Below are positions 58,837 to 64,000 of a stretch of 64,000 nucleotides of DNA, piece after piece. The DNA lies in assembly GCA_030038355.1 (NCBI GenBank), contig JASHPB010000247.1, positions 1 to 64,000 of the forward strand, read 5' to 3'. How positions within the stretch are numbered: the stretch's first letter is position 1; each line of letters starts with the position of its first letter. Source of the DNA: Candidatus Binataceae bacterium (GTDB lineage: Bacteria; Desulfobacterota; Binatia; Binatales; Binataceae). A model generated the notes under the pieces. It was given only the letters and a program-made list of their open reading frames with translations, did not search any database and was not told the DNA's origin. The translations under genes were made by a program, and so were the position numbers.

Positions 58837-60045
58837 ATGGCAGGAGCGCTTTCCAACCTCAAAATCGTGGAGCTGGGCGAGCTGGTATCCGCCCCGTATT
58901 GCAGCAAGCTGTTCGCCGATCTCGGCGCTGACGTGGTAAAAATCGAGCGTCCCGGCGCGGGCGATCGCGCGCGCACTCGCGGCCCGTTTCCTGGCGACAC
59001 ACCGCACCCCGAGAAGAGCGGGCTCTTTCTCTATCTCAACACCAACAAGAAGGGCGTAACGCTCGATATCTCGACGCGCGACGGATTCGCACTGTTCGAG
59101 ATGCTCGTTGCCGATGCTGACATCCTGATTCACAACGTGATTCCGGTCGACATGGATCGCGTCGGCCTCAGCTTCGAACGGCTCCATGCGCGCAATCCGC
59201 GGCTGGTGATGACCTCGATCACGCCCTATGGCCTGAACGGTCCATATCGCGACTATCGCGCCGAGGATATGTCGCTATGGTGCGCGGGGGGCGTGTGTGT
59301 CCTCAACGGCGGCGGCGCCGAGCATCCTGAACTGCCTCCGCTCAAGACCTTCGGTAGCCAGTCCGGCTTTCAGGGCGGTGTCCATGGCGCCGCAGCAACA
59401 ATGGCGGCGGCTTTCGTGCAGCTTCGCGAAGGAATCGGCCAGCACGTGGATGTGAGCGTGCAGGAGTCGATCACGTCGCAGCTCGAAATGACCTTCGAGT
59501 TCTGGCCATACATGCACACGGTGGCGACCCGCCTCGGCCAAAAGCCGATCCAACCCGTCGAGACGATGGAGTGCAAGGACGGCTATCTTTACCTCTGCTG
59601 CATCGAGGAGCATCAGTGGCGGGCCTTCGTAGAGGTCATGGGCAAGCCAGAGTGGGCGGATGAGGAGATCTTCAAGGACCGCCTCGCGCGCGGCGCCAAC
59701 TGGGATGTACTTAAAGTTTTACTTCAGGAATGGGTCAGCCAGCAGACCGTTCTCGATCTCTACAAAAAGGTGCAGGCGCGCCGCGTTCCTTTCGCCCCCG
59801 TTTCGACGATGGGTGATCTTTTGAGCTCTGAGCACCTGAAGGCGCGAGGCTTCTTCGTCGAGATCGCACAGCCCCTCGCCGGCAAGCACAGGTATCCCGG
59901 CGCGCCGCTCAAGTATCAGCGCACGCCTTGGGAGCTTCGGATGCCCGCGGCGACGCTCGGGCAGCATAACAACGAAATCTTCGGCGGCCGCCTCGGCATT
60001 CCGAGCGCGCGGCTCGAAGAACTTAAAGCAAAAGGTGTGATTTAG
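58837..60045 (+). CDS. CaiB/BaiF family CoA-transferase
   Basis: LKIVELGELVSAPYCSKLFADLGADVVKIERPGAGDRAR. Confidence 0.94.
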   Translation: MAGALSNLKIVELGELVSAPYCSKLFADLGADVVKIERPGAGDRARTRGPFPGDTPHPEKSGLFLYLNTNKKGVTLDISTRDGFALFEMLVADADILIHNVIPVDMDRVGLSFERLHARNPRLVMTSITPYGLNGPYRDYRAEDMSLWCAGGVCVLNGGGAEHPELPPLKTFGSQSGFQGGVHGAAATMAAAFVQLREGIGQHVDVSVQESITSQLEMTFEFWPYMHTVATRLGQKPIQPVETMECKDGYLYLCCIEEHQWRAFVEVMGKPEWADEEIFKDRLARGANWDVLKVLLQEWVSQQTVLDLYKKVQARRVPFAPVSTMGDLLSSEHLKARGFFVEIAQPLAGKHRYPGAPLKYQRTPWELRMPAATLGQHNNEIFGGRLGIPSARLEELKAKGVI

Positions 60046-60047
60046 TT

Positions 60048-61292
60048 ATGGCCAAGCCACCCCTCGCCGGTATCCGGATTTGCGATTTCACCTGGGTGTG
60101 GGCTGGGCCGTATTGCACTCTCCAGCTCGCGCATCTTGGCGCCGACGTTATCCGCATCGAAACCAAAACACGGCCCTGCGTCACACGGATGCTCCCGCCG
60201 TGGCCGGACGGCAAGTTCGACAGCCTCAACAAGTCTGGCTACTTCAACCAGTACAACCAGGGCAAGCGATCGCTATCGCTCAACTTCAAGCATCCCGAGG
60301 CGAAAGAGATTGCCTGGCGGCTCATCAAGCAGAGCGATGTCGTCGTCAACAACTTCGCCGCCGGCGTGATCGAGAAGATGGGTTTCGGTTATGAAGCGGT
60401 AAAAAAGGTCAAGCCCGAAATCGTGATGATCTCGCTCTCCGGCTATGGCGATACTGGGCCTTACAAGGACTACGTCGCATATGGCCCCGCGCAGGTGCCG
60501 CTCTCGGGTCTTTCATCGCTAACCGGCTACAAGGGCTGGCCTCCGATGCATGCCGGGTTCAGCTACGCCGATCCCAACGCGGGAGTGCACGGCGCCTTCG
60601 CGATCATGGCCGCGCTCTATCATCGCCAGCGCAGGGGAGAGGGCCAGTACATCGACATGAGCCAGTGGGAATGCGCGATGGGCCTGCTCGCCGAGGGTAT
60701 CCTCGAGTACACGATGAACGGGCGCGAGCCGGAACGAAACGGCAATCGCGACCCGTGGATGGCGCCGCACGGAATCTTCCGCTGTCTCGACCTGCCCGAG
60801 AAAATCACGGACCTCACGATCGACCAGTGGGTTTCGATCATCTGCGCCGACGATGCCGAATGGGCGCGACTCGCGAGCGCAATCGGAAAGCCCGAGCTCG
60901 CCAACGATCTGCGCTTCAAGACGCTGGCGGCGCGAAAGCACAACGAAGACGAGCTCGAATCGATCATCACTGCGTGGACCTCGGCGCGGCGCGTCGCCGA
61001 CACCGTCGCGGAGCTTCAGGCGGCAAAGGTCGCTGCAGCTGCTTGCGCGGACAACAAGTACATTTACGAGGATTCGAATCTCAACGCGCGCCATTACTTT
61101 GTTGAGCGGGCGCATCCCGAAGTCGGCACGCGGCGCCATTGCGGCATGCCGTGGCGGCTCAGCGAATCTGCCTGCGAGGTCAAGGCCGCGGCGCCATGCC
61201 TCGGGCAGCATACGGAAGAAGTGCTGACCGGCCTGCTCGGCTACTCGAAGAGCGAATTCGAGGCGCTCAAAGAAAAAGGTGCGCTCGACTGA
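60048..61292 (+). CDS. CaiB/BaiF family CoA-transferase
   Basis: GIRICDFTWVWAGPYCTLQLAHLGADVIRIET; adjacent to previous CoA-transferase. Confidence 0.94.
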   Translation: MAKPPLAGIRICDFTWVWAGPYCTLQLAHLGADVIRIETKTRPCVTRMLPPWPDGKFDSLNKSGYFNQYNQGKRSLSLNFKHPEAKEIAWRLIKQSDVVVNNFAAGVIEKMGFGYEAVKKVKPEIVMISLSGYGDTGPYKDYVAYGPAQVPLSGLSSLTGYKGWPPMHAGFSYADPNAGVHGAFAIMAALYHRQRRGEGQYIDMSQWECAMGLLAEGILEYTMNGREPERNGNRDPWMAPHGIFRCLDLPEKITDLTIDQWVSIICADDAEWARLASAIGKPELANDLRFKTLAARKHNEDELESIITAWTSARRVADTVAELQAAKVAAAACADNKYIYEDSNLNARHYFVERAHPEVGTRRHCGMPWRLSESACEVKAAAPCLGQHTEEVLTGLLGYSKSEFEALKEKGALD

Positions 61293-61309
61293 TTCTCTCG
61301 GAGGCTCCC

Positions 61310-62152
61310 ATGCGTAAACTCACGACGCTGCTCGACCGTCTCGCGTTCCCCGAAGGTCCGCGATGGCACAACGGCAAGTTCTACTTCTCCGACATGCACG
61401 CGCATCAGGTCGTCGCGACCGATATGCAGGGAAATCGGAGCGTCGTCTGCGAGGTGCCGAATCGTCCGTCGGGTCTCGGATGGCTTCCCGATGGCCGTAT
61501 GCTCGTCGTCTCGATGCGCGATCGAAAGCTGCTACGGCTCGATTCTGATGGTCTCAAGGCTGTAGCCGATATGAGCACGCTCGCGCCGTTCGATTGCAAC
61601 GACATGGTGGTTGATGCGAAGGGTCGCGCCTACGTCGGCAATTTCGGCTTCGATCTTCACAAGGGCGAGACGCCGTGCGCCACCACTCTCGTGATGGTCA
61701 CGCCGGAGGGCAGGGCGAGTGTCGTCGCCGAGGGCCTCGAGTTTCCGAACGGCAGCGTCATCACGCCCGACGGCAAAACACTGATCGTCGGCGAGTCGAT
61801 GGGCCGCCGCCTCACCGCATTCGATATCGACGACGACGGCACGGTTGGCAATCGGCGCGTATACGCGGAGCTTGGGAAAAATGTTCCCGACGGAATCGGC
61901 CTCGACGCGGAAGGCGCGGTTTGGGTCGCGTCACCAATGAGTCACGAAGTAATCCGCGTGAAGCAGGGCGGCGAGGTGACTGAACGGATCAAGGTTACGG
62001 CGGATGCGTTTGCAGCGATCCTGGGCGGCCCGAACGGCCGCACGCTTTTCATCGCGACCGCGGAAAATTCCGATCCGGAAAAATGCACGCGCGACCGCAC
62101 CGGCAAGATCGAGATCACAGAGGTCGAGGTGCCCCACGCCGGCCTCCCTTAG
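61310..62152 (+). CDS. SMP-30/gluconolactonase/LRE family protein
   Basis: LLDRLAFPEGPRWHNGKFYFSDMHAHQVVATDMQGN, CNDMVVDAKGRAYVGNFGFD, PNGSVITPDGKTLIVGES, VPDGIGLDAEGAVWVASP. Confidence 0.93.
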   Translation: MRKLTTLLDRLAFPEGPRWHNGKFYFSDMHAHQVVATDMQGNRSVVCEVPNRPSGLGWLPDGRMLVVSMRDRKLLRLDSDGLKAVADMSTLAPFDCNDMVVDAKGRAYVGNFGFDLHKGETPCATTLVMVTPEGRASVVAEGLEFPNGSVITPDGKTLIVGESMGRRLTAFDIDDDGTVGNRRVYAELGKNVPDGIGLDAEGAVWVASPMSHEVIRVKQGGEVTERIKVTADAFAAILGGPNGRTLFIATAENSDPEKCTRDRTGKIEITEVEVPHAGLP

Positions 62153-62202
62153 GGCGAGTCCGACTGCGCAATAGCGATCAGTTCGCGGGGCGTCGGATTT
62201 CT

Positions 62203-62660
62203 TCATCCCGCGCTCGCAAGCATCGCGGGCCCGCAGCCGCTCCAGGCATGACTTGATAGCCGGGCGTACTGATCGCCGATTGCAATTGTCGAACCGAGTT
62301 CAACCGCATACCAGAAGGAAATATCAGCGGCGGTGAAGGCTTTGCCCGCGACGTACCGAACCTCGTCTAGGCGCCGCGATACGAGAGCGAGCCGGTTCTG
62401 GAACATCTGGACAGCCTGACGCCAGCCGCCGTTTATCCTGGTCCGGATCGGGCGCGAAGAAGCGGCTCGCGACCACGATATTGAGATAGGCCCCGAGGCT
62501 CGCCTCGCCAAGCAACAGGGTTGCTTGTGGTGCGGGTAGGATGCATCGGTCGGCGCGGGCGCCATTGCGGCCGGGCCGTAACGACCGATCGGGTATTCCA
62601 TGATCGCGATCGACTCGACCATCGTGACATCGCAGCCCTGGTCGGGGCGCACCCTAGCGT
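62203..62660 (-). pseudogene. Glutathione S-transferase pseudogene (frameshifted)
   Basis: VESIAIMEYPIGRYGPAAMAPAPTDASYP / LLGEASLGAYLNIVVASRFFAPDPDQDK / VQMFQNRLALVSRRLDEVRYVAGKAFTAADISFWYAVELG lie in different frames. Confidence 0.7.
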
Positions 62661-63004
62661 AAGCGGGGCGGTCAGTGGCCGGGACCCGAGACTATCTATG
62701 CCGGTCGTGTCGCGCTGCGCAGCATGCTCTACATGGCCGCGCTCGGCGGTGCGCTGCAATCCGCCACTGGCGCCGTTCACTCGGCGCCTGCGCCAAAGCG
62801 GCAAGCTGCCGAAGGGTCGCGCTCATCGCCGCGATGCGCATGCCACTGCGGATCTCAACGCCAGCTCAAAGTCAAGCCTCGCGGGAGACCACCGTGCCCG
62901 CGTGAAAAACGCTACGGCGTTGAGCTCTTGCCTCCACCACAGCGGCTCTTCGGGAAGGAGAGGCTTTTGCGATTGTGCCGATCGGAGACGAATTGTGTTG
63001 CCTG

Positions 63005-63649
63005 CTAGCGGCGGTCCATGCGCTCCACGATCTTGATCAGCCAGCGGTGGAAGCGGGCAGCGTCCTCTTTCGATCGCAAATCGACCGCGGCGCGCATCGT
63101 CGGCCCAAACAGCGAGTCGCCAAGCACGATTATCGCGAGCAAGGCGGCCCCGAACAGCGACTGTTCGAGCGGAGGCGCGGGCAGGCCAGCCTCTGCCGCG
63201 CGGCGCAGGCGGCCGGAATGCAGCCGGTCTGCCGCGCGCCGCAGCATGCCGGGCTTCGGACCACCCAACGTATGTCCCGAAAGAATCAGCCACGCGATGA
63301 GGCGCGCAACCCCGCGGTCGGACGCGATCTTGTAGAAGCGGTCGAAGACGCCGTCGATATCCGGGTCCTTGAGGCTTGGCCATCCCTCGACGAACTGCGC
63401 CTGGAGCTTCGCGAAGCCATCCACGACCATCGCTTCGATCAGACCCTCGCGGCTTTTGAAGTGATGCAGGATCGCGGGATGCGAGATTCCGGCGGCAGCC
63501 GCAATCTTCTGCAAGCGAATTGCCTCGGGCCCGCCTTCGATGAGGTATCGCTCAGCTGCGTTTAGGATTGCTCTCCGCGTTTGGGTGGAGTTGCGTCGGA
63601 CTCGGCCCACGGGCCGAGAACAAATCGCCTTGCTGCCAGCGGCCTTCAA
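63005..63649 (-). CDS. TetR family transcriptional regulator
   Basis: TQTRRAILNAAERYLIEGGPEAIRLQKIAAAAGISHPAILHHFKSREGLIEAMV wHTH. Confidence 0.93.
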   Translation of the reverse strand: MKAAGSKAICSRPVGRVRRNSTQTRRAILNAAERYLIEGGPEAIRLQKIAAAAGISHPAILHHFKSREGLIEAMVVDGFAKLQAQFVEGWPSLKDPDIDGVFDRFYKIASDRGVARLIAWLILSGHTLGGPKPGMLRRAADRLHSGRLRRAAEAGLPAPPLEQSLFGAALLAIIVLGDSLFGPTMRAAVDLRSKEDAARFHRWLIKIVERMDRR

Positions 63650-64000
63650 CTGACTTTCGTTGCTTCGGATTGCGATCGGCCTCGCGCCGCATTCTTGCCT
63701 TCAGCAACTTCCGTGGACTTGCCGCGATGCTCCCGGTAGATCCTGAGCGCCCACTGAAAAGCGAGACGCGGCTCCAGATCGGCTCGCACCTTCGCAATCG
63801 GAGGTGGCGGGACGAGTTCGCTTCCGTACGGAAACTGAGGAGGCCTCACGATTGGTGAGAGGAGCGCGGCCGCGGTCAAATCCGCAACCGTGAAACGATC
63901 CGCTGCGAGATAGCCCGAGGAGCGCAAGTCCTTTTCGAGCCGGTCCATCGCTGCCAGCATCTTCAGATACGCGACCTTGGCGCTCTCCGGGTTGATATCC
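63646..64000 (-). CDS. Glutathione S-transferase (C-terminal part; N-terminus beyond window)
   Basis: DINPESAKVAYLKMLAAMDRLEKDLRSSGYLAADRFTVADLTAAALLSPIVRPPQFPYG; open at right window edge. Confidence 0.8.
   Translation of the reverse strand, partial: DINPESAKVAYLKMLAAMDRLEKDLRSSGYLAADRFTVADLTAAALLSPIVRPPQFPYGSELVPPPPIAKVRADLEPRLAFQWALRIYREHRGKSTEVAEGKNAARGRSQSEATKVS

Noticed and set aside
1-64000. Search for defence systems, prophage, CRISPR, secretion systems or NRPS/PKS
   Set aside because: No diagnostic genes or repeats seen; the window is catabolic/chromosomal in character.

Overview
This is a 64-kb, GC-rich bacterial chromosomal window with about 55 supportable protein genes. I saw no rRNA, tRNA, CRISPR array or integrase/transposase. 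The content is dominated by catabolic families: five amidohydrolase_2-type hydrolases, four LLM-class flavin oxidoreductases, four CaiB/BaiF CoA-transferases, two Rieske ring-hydroxylating oxygenases (alpha+beta), a LigB-type extradiol dioxygenase, SDRs, acyl-CoA dehydrogenases and a Baeyer-Villiger-type monooxygenase. This profile resembles uncultured Binatota/Desulfobacterota-like soil bacteria, but that placement is inference only. The strongest unexpected signal is at 44466..43285 (- strand). A TlpA/redoxin-like protein that the ORF track splits in two is one reading frame interrupted by a single TGA exactly at the redox-active position (WASW-[TGA]-G-C-R). A 6-bp stem / 5-nt loop hairpin (CCTGCC-AGTCT-GGCAGG) starts 14 nt downstream, making this a candidate selenoprotein with a bacterial SECIS element. 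Other notable signals are: a PEP-carboxylase homolog with substituted catalytic residues; an identical FadR-type operator (TGGTTGAACCA) at two divergent promoters, one belonging to a resident FadR/GntR regulator; a coherent CoA-transferase/LigB/SDR/Rieske/ACMSD-like operon; a BVMO with an extra N-terminal domain; and several clusters of decaying genes.
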